From Daedaleopsis sinensis (Eukaryota > Basidiomycota > Agaricomycetes > Polyporales > Polyporaceae): DNA of 64,000 bases. A program made the translations under genes and the position numbers. The stretch covers positions 2,914,001 through 2,978,000 of the forward strand of contig CM066306.1 of the NCBI GenBank assembly GCA_033807695.1, given 5' to 3'. Below the pieces are notes generated by a model, which ran no database searches, was not told the origin of the DNA, and saw only the letters and a program-made list of their open reading frames with translations. Below, piece by piece: positions 21,408 to 31,332 of this stretch (position 1 is its first letter; each line of letters starts with the position of its first letter).

Positions 21408-24265
21408 TCGACTCTGAGTCCATAACTCGGAGAGTCTCCATGCGCGTAGGTCGGTAGCGTCAGTTCGCGGTTCGAGTTAGGGCAAGTGACGGTAATTGAC
21501 AATTGTCCATCCATAGAGTTGCTCGACCTCGCACGCATCACCGTCATGAACGGCCTTCCTAGGAGGATCTGGTAAGGCGCTGCCTTCACCACATGCATCT
21601 GGAGGTAGACCACGATCCCGCCACCTAATTCCACAGGCACGTTCTTTGCTAGACCGAGTGTCATGTCGACCGTCCCATTTGCGCTGATCATCCTCCTTCG
21701 CTTGGTAGGATCGTAGGGGATCTTCAACGCATAAGCAATTTGGTCGTTTATACCGACGATCTGGGACCCATCGTCGAGTGTACACTCTGTCGGCGTGTCC
21801 GTTCGAGCTACCCAGGTGAACAGCGACCTCAGCTTCTCCGATTCCGAGGCTACGATGGTTGACTTCCGCCGACTGCTCGCAGGATAGCCTTGTCCCGGAG
21901 CTACATACGGGGCATTGTGCGGCTTTGGCTCTTCGTCCTCGTCCTCGCTGCCTTCATAGTCCAGGTCTACAAATGCAAAGGATCCAAGCGTCGGCCTTCC
22001 AGTCCCTGAGGATGAACTTCCTGCTGTCTGGAGGTTGTCTTCCGGGAAGTCTTCGTCTTCAGCGACTTCGGTCAGTAGTACCTTGTTCCGAGGCCGCTCG
22101 CCTTCCCGGTTGGTCACTTCCTGCAGTTGCTCGTCTCTAACTTGCGTTCGCCTGAGAGCTGTGGCCTCATGCACTCGCTTCCTGAGTCCTGGAGAAATAC
22201 TGAGTAGCTCGGCTGGTGACACTGTGATACTCTGGCTGTCTCCGAAGCTTCGGTTGAAGACTCTTTCTTCCGCGGTTGGGTCGATGATCGCTGCGGTCCT
22301 TCTGACCGGTGGTTCGTCCTTCTTCGGCAGTTCCTGGCCTCTGGGTGCCACAGTCGGCGCATAGGGATGGAAGGTCTCTTCAGGCTCTTTTGCCCTCGTG
22401 TCCCAGGTAACGTGCTTCTCCTTCTCCTTCCCCTTCTCTCTCGTCGGCTGGTGAGGCGGCTGATCACGCTCGGGCGTCCCTGCCCGCGTGTCGTCCCTCC
22501 CTTTCTCCGAATTGCGCGTAATACGTCGAGGCCGCGTCTCTAGCTCGACTCCATCAAAAACCTGCCGTCCCGAGCGAGTGTTCATGCGCTCTTTAACCAT
22601 GTTTGCCTTGTGCATGAGGACTTCTAACTCCTCTTCCAAGGTACGCTCGTCTTCCTGCATCTCGAACTGATAGATGTTGCTCATGGTTCCTCGCGCTCGT
22701 TGGTTTGGGTTCTTTTCGTGCCAAGCATTGACTCTATCGCGCATACAGTTCCCTGGCAGACTACGAGGGATCACACCGCCTCCTGGTAGGATGATTTTGT
22801 CGTATACGTCCTTCCGGATGAGTCCCGCCGTCATGTCCTCTGCGACTTTCGGGCACGTCTTCAACCGACATCCCGGTAGGCCACAGTAGATGCATTCGTC
22901 GTTAGCGGGTGGATTACGTCCGTATAGGCCCCCTTGCTGCTGCTGGTACCTTCCCTGGGGAGGTTGTGGTGGTGGAGGGTATTGTTCCCCTTGTTGCGGT
23001 GGTTGCGTGGCTTGCATCCTCTGCTGGCTCACGAAGTCGCGCATGGTCGAACTCATCATGGAGATCATCTCCCGCTTGAAGGCCGATAGATCCGGCTCGG
23101 TTTTCACCGTAACCGTGGAGGCCATGGCTGGAGCCGGAGGATTGACTCGAGCGAGGTTACCGGACGTCGCAGTTGACCAACTTCCGATCCCGCCGAACGG
23201 GCCTCCGTCCGCCAGACAATAGGAAATTGCTTCATGAACTTGCGCGACCGTGTAAGCTTCTTCTTTGTGTTTGGCAGGCACCTGGTGTGCTAACCGCGCG
23301 GATACCGCCATTGTGTACTGCATAGGAACTAGCCGTAGCAAGGCTGTCGACGCGTCGCGCTCCGTTAGCTCTGGCTCGGTCTTCGCATGCAAGTACCGGT
23401 AGATGGGATAGAATTTGCCGTAGAACTTCATGTAGGTTTCGAGGCTGGATATCCCCGTACGTACGGCTTCCCCGATGACTTCATTGTATTCGCGCAGTGT
23501 CCAGGTGTACTGGGCATCCGTCCCGAGGTAGAAGGATAGAACCTCCGTCTTGAATTCTTCATACGTCTTCTGGGTGTCCGAGAACGTCGGCAGGGACTTC
23601 CATCGCTTGGCGACTCCCGCTGGTATGTAGTCGACCGCCGCCGCCTTGCAAGCTTGTTCATCAGTGATGCTATGCTTCTTCAGAAGTCGGGCAAGGTCGT
23701 CAAAGTACCGCTCGACGGTGTCCTTAGATTCCTCATCGAATTGGGGCGCACTCCTTTCCGTACGCAACGGTAGTTTCGATAGATCTGCGCTAGCCATTGA
23801 ATGGATTGTAGGTGGTACTACGGGTGGTAGAGCCGTAGGTAATATTTGAGCGGCGTAGGCTAGCAGTGAAGGAAGGGGGTTCCTAGGTAGGTTGAAGGCC
23901 CCTGCGGTATGTGATAGCGTAGGTCTTGGGTTACTAATTGATTCTGAAGTCAGGAAAGGATGGTCCGGAACTTCAATGTCCTTCTGCTCGTCTTCGGAAG
24001 CGTCCTCTAGTTCGGTAAGCGGAGAGTCTGCGAAAACCGCGAAGTTGTTCTCGATAACGGTAGTGATCTGCTCTGCTCTCTCGGGGTCTTCTGCTTCGAT
24101 TTCCTCTAAAGCCTGTTCGGTTTGTCGATGGAGGCGACGGATACGTTCGCTCCGCGTCGGCCGCAAACGTGGGATTCTTGAGCCGGAACCGGTGGAGACT
24201 GTTCTTGTACCCCTCGCGGTGGGCTCCAGAATGATGGGGTAACTCTGGGTCGCTGGGCGAAACAC
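21383..24265 (-). CDS. gag: Element 1 Gag with zinc knuckle and aspartic protease
   Basis: Open for 960 codons from a GTG at 24265; no in-frame ATG exists upstream, so the true start may be Met157 (MASADLSKLP), where elements 2 and 3 also have a Met, or an LTR-encoded start reached by a frame change. Retrotransposon Gag core spans about residues 170-350. A CCCC knuckle, CIYCGLPGCRLKTC (458-471), has Cys in place of the usual His. The C-terminal retropepsin has LDDGSQIVG (Asp831; the common form is D-S/T-G) and ILLGRPF. The stop TGA overlaps the pol ATG as TGATG. Gag forms the virus-like particle; the protease matures it. The frame extends across the primer-binding site into the LTR. Confidence 0.92.
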   Translation of the reverse strand: MFRPATQSYPIILEPTARGTRTVSTGSGSRIPRLRPTRSERIRRLHRQTEQALEEIEAEDPERAEQITTVIENNFAVFADSPLTELEDASEDEQKDIEVPDHPFLTSESISNPRPTLSHTAGAFNLPRNPLPSLLAYAAQILPTALPPVVPPTIHSMASADLSKLPLRTERSAPQFDEESKDTVERYFDDLARLLKKHSITDEQACKAAAVDYIPAGVAKRWKSLPTFSDTQKTYEEFKTEVLSFYLGTDAQYTWTLREYNEVIGEAVRTGISSLETYMKFYGKFYPIYRYLHAKTEPELTERDASTALLRLVPMQYTMAVSARLAHQVPAKHKEEAYTVAQVHEAISYCLADGGPFGGIGSWSTATSGNLARVNPPAPAMASTVTVKTEPDLSAFKREMISMMSSTMRDFVSQQRMQATQPPQQGEQYPPPPQPPQGRYQQQQGGLYGRNPPANDECIYCGLPGCRLKTCPKVAEDMTAGLIRKDVYDKIILPGGGVIPRSLPGNCMRDRVNAWHEKNPNQRARGTMSNIYQFEMQEDERTLEEELEVLMHKANMVKERMNTRSGRQVFDGVELETRPRRITRNSEKGRDDTRAGTPERDQPPHQPTREKGKEKEKHVTWDTRAKEPEETFHPYAPTVAPRGQELPKKDEPPVRRTAAIIDPTAEERVFNRSFGDSQSITVSPAELLSISPGLRKRVHEATALRRTQVRDEQLQEVTNREGERPRNKVLLTEVAEDEDFPEDNLQTAGSSSSGTGRPTLGSFAFVDLDYEGSEDEDEEPKPHNAPYVAPGQGYPASSRRKSTIVASESEKLRSLFTWVARTDTPTECTLDDGSQIVGINDQIAYALKIPYDPTKRRRMISANGTVDMTLGLAKNVPVELGGGIVVYLQMHVVKAAPYQILLGRPFMTVMRARSSNSMDGQLSITVTCPNSNRELTLPTYAHGDSPSYGLRVEGFRASRI
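24211..24228 (-). other. Element 1 primer-binding site
   Basis: TGGAGCCCACCGCGAGGG starts 3 nt inside the 5' LTR on the minus strand; TGG complements the CCA end of a tRNA. The same 18-mer follows the 5' LTRs of elements 2 and 3, and with one mismatch that of element 4. Confidence 0.85.
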
Positions 24266-25138
24266 ACACCCAAACGAGCACGAGATCAGCTACCAAGTAG
24301 GGTGCGAGGTGGAGGACAGGTTCCCGGTGTAGTCGCTCTTCTTCACGTAGCTCGTCGACGATAGACAAGGAAGTTGAGCAACTTCAGATGGAAGTCAAGC
24401 AACTTCCGTGGGTGAGGCTAGTCTGCAAGAGGAGGTTTGAAGACGGACGGTCTTCAATTGAGTGTCGACTAGATGATTCTTGGACTCGGACTCGATCTCT
24501 GGAGCTACTGCGCTGCTTTGCTGGGCCGCAATCCCGCTGGCTTATATACTGTACAAATCGTCACCAAATAAACTACAACTATCCTACCAATCGTCCAATC
24601 ATAGGAAACCCTGCTCCTCCCACGCTCACGTCGCGATCCTCCTCTCCTGAACCCCTACGGTGCACTCCGGTGGTTAGGTAGGTGTTTGCACCGAGCCTAT
24701 CACGTCGCCGCTCGACTTGCATCCGCGGTCACGAGAGCGCTTAGTCTTGTGGCGCGTCACCACGTGATCGCGTCTGAAGTCCATCCGCCCGTCTTCATAG
24801 GCCTCGGAAGGCCGTCCCCCTCACTCCCTTGTCTTCCGTGCCTCTTCCGACGACCTTCGTACCAATTGCTGGACTCCGTGGCGGTCGCCTAGACCAGACC
24901 CTCGATCGATCGCCTCCTCTGTCCTGGCTAGAGCTCTGGCGACCTCGGTCAGCCGCCGGCAGCTCGGCATCGGCTCCTTCGACCCTTGGAATGGCATGTC
25001 TCCGTACTCGCTCCTTCGGTAGTCGCTCGCCTTCCTTGTGAAGCCGCTCGTCTTCATACTGCGTGAATTGTCTGACGGGCGCGAATAGTGATGGGCTGCG
25101 TGGTGTTTCCGGGGCTTAGCTGGTCCTGAGGCTCATCA
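24232..25138 (-). repeat. Element 1 5' LTR (promoter side)
   Basis: 907 bp, one difference from the 3' LTR. A TATATAAG box (minus, 24548-24541) lies upstream of an ATG at 24368 whose frame encodes a hydrophobic stretch (YLVADLVLVWVCV) running toward gag. Confidence 0.95.
24541..24548 (-). promoter_or_regulatory. LTR TATA box of element 1
   Basis: TATATAAG on the minus strand, the only strong TATA match in the LTR, about 170 nt upstream of the first long-frame ATG at 24368. Confidence 0.5.
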
Positions 25139-25916
25139 GCGCGAGCGGCGCGGAGAGCTGGGCTTGCTGGTGCATGTCCACGAACCCACGCGTACTTGCT
25201 CGATTCTTGGACGATGTACGCGGGCACTTTAACAAAGGCGGAGAGTACAATGGCGCAGGGTGAGATGCGTGTGCAGGTTCGAGAGCCCCGTGAACTGGAA
25301 GGGCACGAGCGACGGAATCAGCGGGAGGGAGAGAGAGGTCGGACATAAATAAAGTAGGAAAGGGATGGGGATAGGGAAAGGCGGCAAGGCAAGTAAAGGA
25401 AATGCAAGGCAAGTAAAGAAAAGGCAAGACAACAGAGAGACGTACCAGGAAGACCCCGGGGCACGACTTAGGAAGGTCGGGTCTTCGCGGACGGCGCCAC
25501 GGATCCAAGGCGAGTTCGTCGCGAGCGTCGGGGCTGTACAGGGACCACGCGAGGAGCACGCCCAAGGGGATGTAATAGTGCACGGAGCTGTGGGGGCGCA
25601 TCGGCGCGCGTGTTGGGACGTCTGGGAGAGCGCGTGAGTGAGGGAGGAGGACGCACTTTCTGAAGATGTTGAACAAGGGCATGATCCCGCGGGACGAAGA
25701 CCGTCTCAAGCTCGCGCTTGGGCCCGGAGCTCACTTTTCAACAGGCTGTGTTAAACGGCGCCCCCGGGCCCCCAAAGAACACCCTCGGGAAGTGGTAGAA
25801 GAGCGGGTAGACGATGATCGATGAAGGGGTGACCACGTGTGCCACCCAGCTGGCGGGCGACGTGTTTCCTCGACGCTGAGTCTGATTCCGAGGTGGAGAA
25901 CGAAGAGTACACACGG
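25139..25916 (-). pseudogene. Host gene fragment right of element 1, ended by element 4
   Basis: A minus-strand frame is open from 25709 to the element 1 junction and, with GCGC collapsed, continues into 12445-12230. Blocks such as HYYIPLGVLLAWSLYSPD and SSIIVYPLFYHFPRVFFGG look membrane-like but fall in different frames, so introns or decay must be assumed. A likely intron (GTACGTCTC to CCTTCCAG) runs from about 25455 to 25285. Not recognised; element 4 cuts its 5' side. Confidence 0.3.
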
Positions 25917-26297
25917 TGATGTGTATGACATCTGCTCCGGGTGGTGCGTCGGTCGAAGGTGCGAGAGTCCGGCGAGGTGCTCGCAAGGAGAGTCGGAGAA
26001 GCGGAGGAGGGAACGAGTGCGCGGAGCGCGGTCGGTAGTCGTGTGCAGTGTCGTAAAACGAGAGGTCGAAAGTCGATACAAACGAGAGCCAGACGAGAAC
26101 GAGAGTGAAAGCGAGAACGAGAGTGAAAGCGAGAACGATACGAGAGAACGAGGACGAAAGATAGATCTATTGCGGACTAGGAGGTGGTGGCACTTGTATG
26201 AGAGCTAAACTAAGCGATGCGAAAGTACTCGAATTGTCCATCGGCGTCTAGGTTTCCTAATCTGTAAGTACACGCGAACTCTAAGATCTACTGTAAG
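25917..26297 (-). repeat. Element 4 3' LTR, outer part
   Basis: Aligns with 62467 onwards; interrupted at 26298 by element 3. It ends in GTAAG (26293-26297), the target duplication of element 3, and resumes at 53704. Confidence 0.88.
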
Positions 26298-27023
26298 TGT
26301 CACGGGTGCTGTGTCGTCCAGGCGCGGACAAGACGAGTCTAACCCTGCAGAGGAAGGTTCAAGGCACTACGCGACAGAGGCGAGGCGACGGATGGCACGA
26401 GGGACCTCATTTAAGGGTACGCAGCGCAATCGACGCGACGGAGCATAGTCTTCGACGCAAGAAAAGCGTTTCTACGCGACGAGCGGGCGGAGCAGGAGGT
26501 CTATGAGAGCACGAGATATCACGGTACGGGCGGGCGCTGGGGATAGGCGAGGCGTAGGCGAGGCAGGCGGGATTGGCCAACGCACGCTAGTCGGTCGGCA
26601 AGAATCGGCCCAGGCCCCTGGACGTGCGGGCGATAAGTATGCGCATAGACGACCATCGGACAGGACTACTCTTTCCACCCCCGCATTGTTTTCACTACGA
26701 GCTCAAAGCTCCATCCACAATCTTCTATTCCGTAGTCGAAGCCGGTCGAGGGCAGTCGTAGCCCACAGCGTGTCGATTCTCCGTCGAAGCCGTATCGACA
26801 AACTCTCTTCCCCTTTGACGTGTCATCGACGTGCCTACGGGCCATCGATTAGCGTGCACTAGGTGTTCGACTTCTCAATCGTCTCGCTCCCGTCCGTCTG
26901 CGGACACTGTCTGGTCCATTTCCTCGTCGAGAACCTCAATACTCGCTAGCCATCAGGCCACGAGTGTCGCGCCCGATCCGGTAGCTGTTTTCGACACTAC
27001 CGTAGAGCCCCGACAGCGTTACA
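26298..27023 (+). repeat. Element 3 5' LTR
   Basis: 726 bp, TGTCACGGG...GCGTTACA; about 4% different from 52973-53698, mostly transitions. Confidence 0.9.
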
Positions 27024-27025
27024 TT

Positions 27026-27043
27026 TGGAGCCCACCGCGAGGG
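27026..27043 (+). other. Element 3 primer-binding site
   Basis: TGGAGCCCACCGCGAGGG, 2 nt after the LTR, identical to elements 1 and 2. Confidence 0.85.
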
Positions 27044-27083
27044 GGCACTACCCGAGGCAACCATCGACGATTACCCTGGACCG

Positions 27084-28101
27084 TTGTCTCCTACTTCCAT
27101 TCCCAACCGATCTCGTCAGTCACCTGTCGACGCCAGTGTCGACACCACCCTCGAACACCTTTCCCGACTAGTAGGCAACTCTGCTCGCGAACTGGAAGAC
27201 CTCGAAGCCAGAATGTGCACGGCATATCCAAGAGTTGAAGGAGCAGTCGTATTCAATTCCAGGTTCGCTGTTCGCATCGCCACTTGATTCCCCGGCCAGT
27301 AGCTCTTCCCCTTTCCATTTCGTATCCACTCCTTCCTCGTACCTCGCAGGCTCCCCGGCTGAAGGAGATCCCACGGAACACGTCGACACGGACGAGCAAG
27401 CCATTGAAGAAGCCCTCTCATGCCCGCCATCTCATGCAACACGTGCCCGAGTCAAACAAGAACAATTGTCGCTAGCTCCTCTGTTGGCGGACCCAACCCC
27501 TCGAAAAAGCCGTCGCACCCGGTCTCTATCTCCTTCCGCGATGTCTGCGTCGACATCTACTAGCAGCAAGCATAAAGCAGCGACTATAGACCCCTCTTCC
27601 TATTTCACTATTCCGTCGATACCCTTGCCGACCACCGAGACAAAGATCCTCTTGCCGTCGAAGACTTCCCCTGCCACGTCACATCTGCAGCCCCAAACCC
27701 TGTCGACCACCGCCCCAGTAGCAGCGCCGACTACAGCGGTCGCAATCCACAACCCAATTACCGTATCTCCACAGCAACAGCCCCTCCGTGTCCCCGCAGC
27801 AATGGCAAACACTCTAACCAAGATGCCCTTCCGGGGGGAACACACAGCACCGAAGTTCGACAGCAATCAGCCGCATACCCTCGTCCGCTACTTCGAGGAT
27901 CTAGAAGAACTGTTTGGCGCGCTCGCCACCCCGCTTACTGAAGACGAAAAGAAGTTCAATGCCTGCAAGTTCATCGACATTGATGTCACAGACAGTTCGA
28001 AGAATCTGGTGTCATATGAAGACACAGCAAAGAATCTGGCGTCATATGAAGACACAGTGAAGAACTACACCACTATAGTTGTATGCAGTCGTAGTCGTTG
28101 A
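27084..28101 (+). pseudogene. gag: Element 3 gag, frameshifted and 3'-truncated
   Basis: A helical segment (LEHLSRLVGNSARELEDLEA) in one frame is followed after about 27235 by the rest of Gag in another, so one frameshift is present. The core begins MANTLTKMPFRG and continues with FDSNQPHTLVRYFEDLEELF, the same layout as the Gag cores of elements 1 and 2 and typical of Agaricomycete Ty3/gypsy Gag. The frame stops at 28101 after a duplicated KNLxSYEDT unit; knuckle, protease and pol are missing. Confidence 0.75.
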
Positions 28102-28244
28102 TCTGTAAACGATCAACGTATGTCCTCAGTACGAGCACACGGCGGTAGTGGGCAAGACTGAGTGTATTCTGTACCTGTAAACGATCAACATATATCTAAT
28201 ACAAATATCAAGTCAGCTATAGCTAGGGTGAATGTAAGCGAACA
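28102..28244. repeat. Junction with duplicated short blocks
   Basis: CTGTAAACGATCAAC and CTCAGTACGAGCACACGG each occur twice, the second pair belonging to the edge of the hAT relic, so this is a partly duplicated element edge. Confidence 0.5.
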
Positions 28245-29706
28245 GATGCTTACCCTCAGTACGAGCACACGGGGCCCTGGGAACACCGGGAGCAGGTCGA
28301 CGAGCTTGTTGACCATAGTCTCGTTGTTGCTCGTGTTGTCACAGGTCACCCCGAGCATCTAGAGACACAACAGTGAGTTCTATCTCCGATTCGATGTCAT
28401 TCTGCTCAGTACTAACCTTGTCAGATATATCAAAATCCTTCAAGATCCCCGCGAACACCTGTGCCAGATGAACTCCGGAATGCGATCGGTCGACCTCAAC
28501 AATGTCCAGAGGGAGCGCCAACGACTTGTCATGGTGCAGAAAATGCACCGTCAGCGCAACAAGGGTGTGGTGATTGGGGGAGGACCACGCATCGGTTGCG
28601 AAGTGCAGCTCACCGTCATAGTCCTGGCACTGATGAGTAATATAAGTATACATGTTAAGCTTATAACTGAACTTGCTATCGTACCTGAAGCATCTTAGCA
28701 ATGCGTGTTTGAGTCCGTGCGAAGACTACCTTCACATCTCGAGCAACTGTGGAAGGCGAGGGGAGGTAATATCTGGGGCGGCCCGTCTTCATCAAGGATT
28801 GGAACCCGCGATCTTGGACAATGTTGAACGGCTGCGAACTCTCGGAGATCCACCGGACGAGCTCCGTGCGAACCTCCGCGCGTGTGTGGGGACGATGAGA
28901 GTAAGTAACAGTACCCTTCTTCCGTTGAAAGGTGGCAGTGATGTTCCCATCTTTCAGGATCGAGCCGACTATCTTCTCGCAGGCCTCATCAATGTCTGCC
29001 ACGGCGGATGCGGCCTTCACCGCCTCCTCACCCCAGCACGATCGAGCGTGGCGGCGCAGGTTACCAGTCGAGGACCGGTCCTTGCTATCGAGGAAGCAGG
29101 CGATCTCGGTGCCACACCCACGTGCAGAGCACTTGAAAACATGGTGTCGGCGGTAGCCATCGACGTAGTCGATATGGGGAGTGGGCTCGAAGAATGCATA
29201 GATGGGTGAGTCCCACTTACTCATCATTGCCGCTAAATAGAAGTCACTAACCGTCGCACTGCAGAACAGCTGGATCACTCACTGAGCTCGTCTTCAGAGC
29301 CGACTTCCTCCTCCTCCTCGGGCTCCTCCTCCTCCTCCTCCGAGGCCTCGTGGTCCGTGGCACTGTGCTCGCCATCGCTTCCATCCTCAGCACCCTGACA
29401 CCGGGCAGGGCTCCCATCAGCCTCGATGACGGTGAACCCCTGAGCCTCGAGCTCGGCGAGGTCCTCCTCCTCGGTCTGAACCGTGCTGCGTCGCTTGGTC
29501 GAAGAAGTCGAACGGCCTGCAGCCGAGTTCTTCCCGGAGCTCACGACAGGTTTTGCCTTTGAAGCAGCGGTCTTCTTGCCTTGTTCAGCCTTCTTCCTGC
29601 CTCAGCTCTGTGCCTTCGAAGCCCCGGAGCTCTTAGCCTTCTTCCGGTTGCGGCTGGATGAAGGGCTAGCCGCACGGCGTTTGCACGAAGCTGTCTTAGC
29701 GGGCAT
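28245..29706 (-). pseudogene. Truncated hAT transposase relic
   Basis: Starting from an ATG at 29706, a Lys/Arg/Ser-rich segment meets an in-frame TGA at 29604-29602 and continues as an acidic domain. A BED-type finger (CSARGCGTE...GNLRRHARSC) follows, then FATDAWSSPNHHTLVALTVH, the first catalytic-Asp block of hAT transposases, and GVTCDNTSNNETMVN, the second. The sequence stops at PRVLVLR, so the C-terminal half with the catalytic Glu and dimerisation domain is absent. It is related to, but clearly diverged from, the two full-length hAT copies. Introns are recognisable between the blocks (for example near 28650 and 28420). Confidence 0.8.
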
Positions 29707-30971
29707 GAAGAGTGGTGTGGTGCAAGGGTTGTCGGACTAGATGCCGGCTGAAAATCGTATACAAGAACTCTTAAATACTACTCTAGGGCTGAGTTAGTCT
29801 CGTACTTGTTCCCTCGTGGCCTAAAAGGGTAACTAGATACTTATCGAGCATTTCGGGTGGCTGAAGGAGTTGGAATAAATGTAAAACTGTGTAGTTCTGA
29901 CTCAAAACGGCACAGTACGGGACTGGTCTCGCGGTTTAACAGACACGCCGGGCACTCACAGCCGTCGTGGATTAGATAGAGTTGATACAGCCTGCAGGTG
30001 GCTGTACACATAGTACGGGTGGCAGGTTAGACGTGGGTCTTGGTGTCCGGAACCCGCACCCACACCCACACTACAAACCCGCGCCTACCCGCTGATGCGC
30101 CCCGTAGTGGCGCCAGCCCCGCTTTTCGCGCCATCGTCGATATATGACGATGCCTACTACGACACACCGGCCAGTACAGAGCCTCTGCCCTCGGCCTTCC
30201 ACTCCAGGACCACCACATCCCCCCGACAAGGTGGTCGGACGGTACGCCTCATGCGGCCCATGCAGCGCGCGAGCCTCCGGCCTCCAACAGGCGTGACGCT
30301 CTTTCCTCCAACGGGCTGCGCCCGTAGGAGTCTTGCGAGTGTTCTCCGCGGCCCCGGCAGGAGGCTGGGTAGCAGCCTGAGGATTGCCCCGACACCCGAG
30401 ACCAGAGTGGGCTGCACTTTAGGTTACAGGCATGATGTGGGACCGATGACACGCTAGTCGCAGGCGTAGGCGGCGGTGCAGGGGTCCAGGCGTGTGGCCG
30501 TTCCTGACTGTTCTTCGAGACCAGGTGGTAGGATCCGACTAGCGCCCAGGCCGAGGGTTTAGCCACGGTTCCGCCTCCTTGCGAGACTGCGACAAGACGG
30601 GTTCGAGGTAGTTTCAGGAGGCACTGGAGAGTAGGGCAGAGGGTTGTGAGCGGGCGTACCACGCTGGAGGCTCCGGATTGGACGAGGTTCGAGGTACCGC
30701 ATGGGACGGTAGCAGTAGATAGGTTGCTTGTTCGCGAGACGGGCAAGCCAGATCCCCCATCCCCCATATCCATACAGACGTGAGCCCAGTGGTCCGACAC
30801 TCTCGACGACCTTGCTTTCGAGCCCGTCATTGGTGTGATCTCCTTCGAGCTCCGTCCTTCCACGTGTTCCACCTGTCGTAGTCCCTTGTCCCCCTTGTCG
30901 ATCCCTCGTTCTCCGTCCTTCGACATGCGCGTCTCGTCGTAGCTGTCCGTTCTGGCTGCTCGGGAACCAGA
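29707..30971. other. Unassigned sequence inside element 3
   Basis: The minus strand has two overlapping open frames (30249-30992 and 30559-30978) that run into the hAT copy 1 insertion site and continue beyond it from 37404; which, if either, is coding is unclear. Repeated ACCCGCACCCACACCC near 30050-30070 resembles the subterminal repeats of hAT elements and may be the outer end of the relic. Confidence 0.35.
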
Positions 30972-31332
30972 GGTCCACCTAAGGGTGAACACTAGGTCAG
31001 GTCAAACGCGGATAGACCCGTATCCGACCCGTGGAATTACCTGCAGGTCCAGGTCTCCCGGGTCCGGATATCCGTGCCGCGGATAGCGCCCGGGTCTAGA
31101 TCACGCTCTCAAAATTTGCCCGGATCTGCCCCGGATATAGTACAATTGGCACGCTCAGTGGACGACAGATAGTGCATAAAACATAGGCATTGATGGTATT
31201 GAACCTCGATAAGTACATGTGATACATACAGTCGCATACAGGGGGCATCATAGTATATAGAGGGTCAGTCCAGTGGTGTGCCATAAGACGAGTAAGCTAC
31301 TGGGGAGTCAGCGTGATCAAAGCACAGGGGCA

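Larger units (their letters stand above)
12446..25138 (-). mobile_element. Element 1: Ty3/gypsy LTR retrotransposon with antisense gene cassette
   Basis: A 12,693-bp element bounded by 907-bp LTRs (TGATG...CATCA) and a GCGC duplication at 12442-12445 and 25139-25142. In its own orientation the order is LTR, primer-binding site, gag with protease, pol (RT, RNase H, integrase), an internal polypurine tract, three genes on the opposite strand, the terminal polypurine tract and LTR. RT-RNaseH-integrase order and the chromatin-free C-terminus place it in Ty3/gypsy (Metaviridae-like). One LTR mismatch shows a very recent insertion. The minus-strand gag and pol are uninterrupted, so the element could be active, except for a frame offset between the LTR-encoded start and gag. 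Confidence 0.95.
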
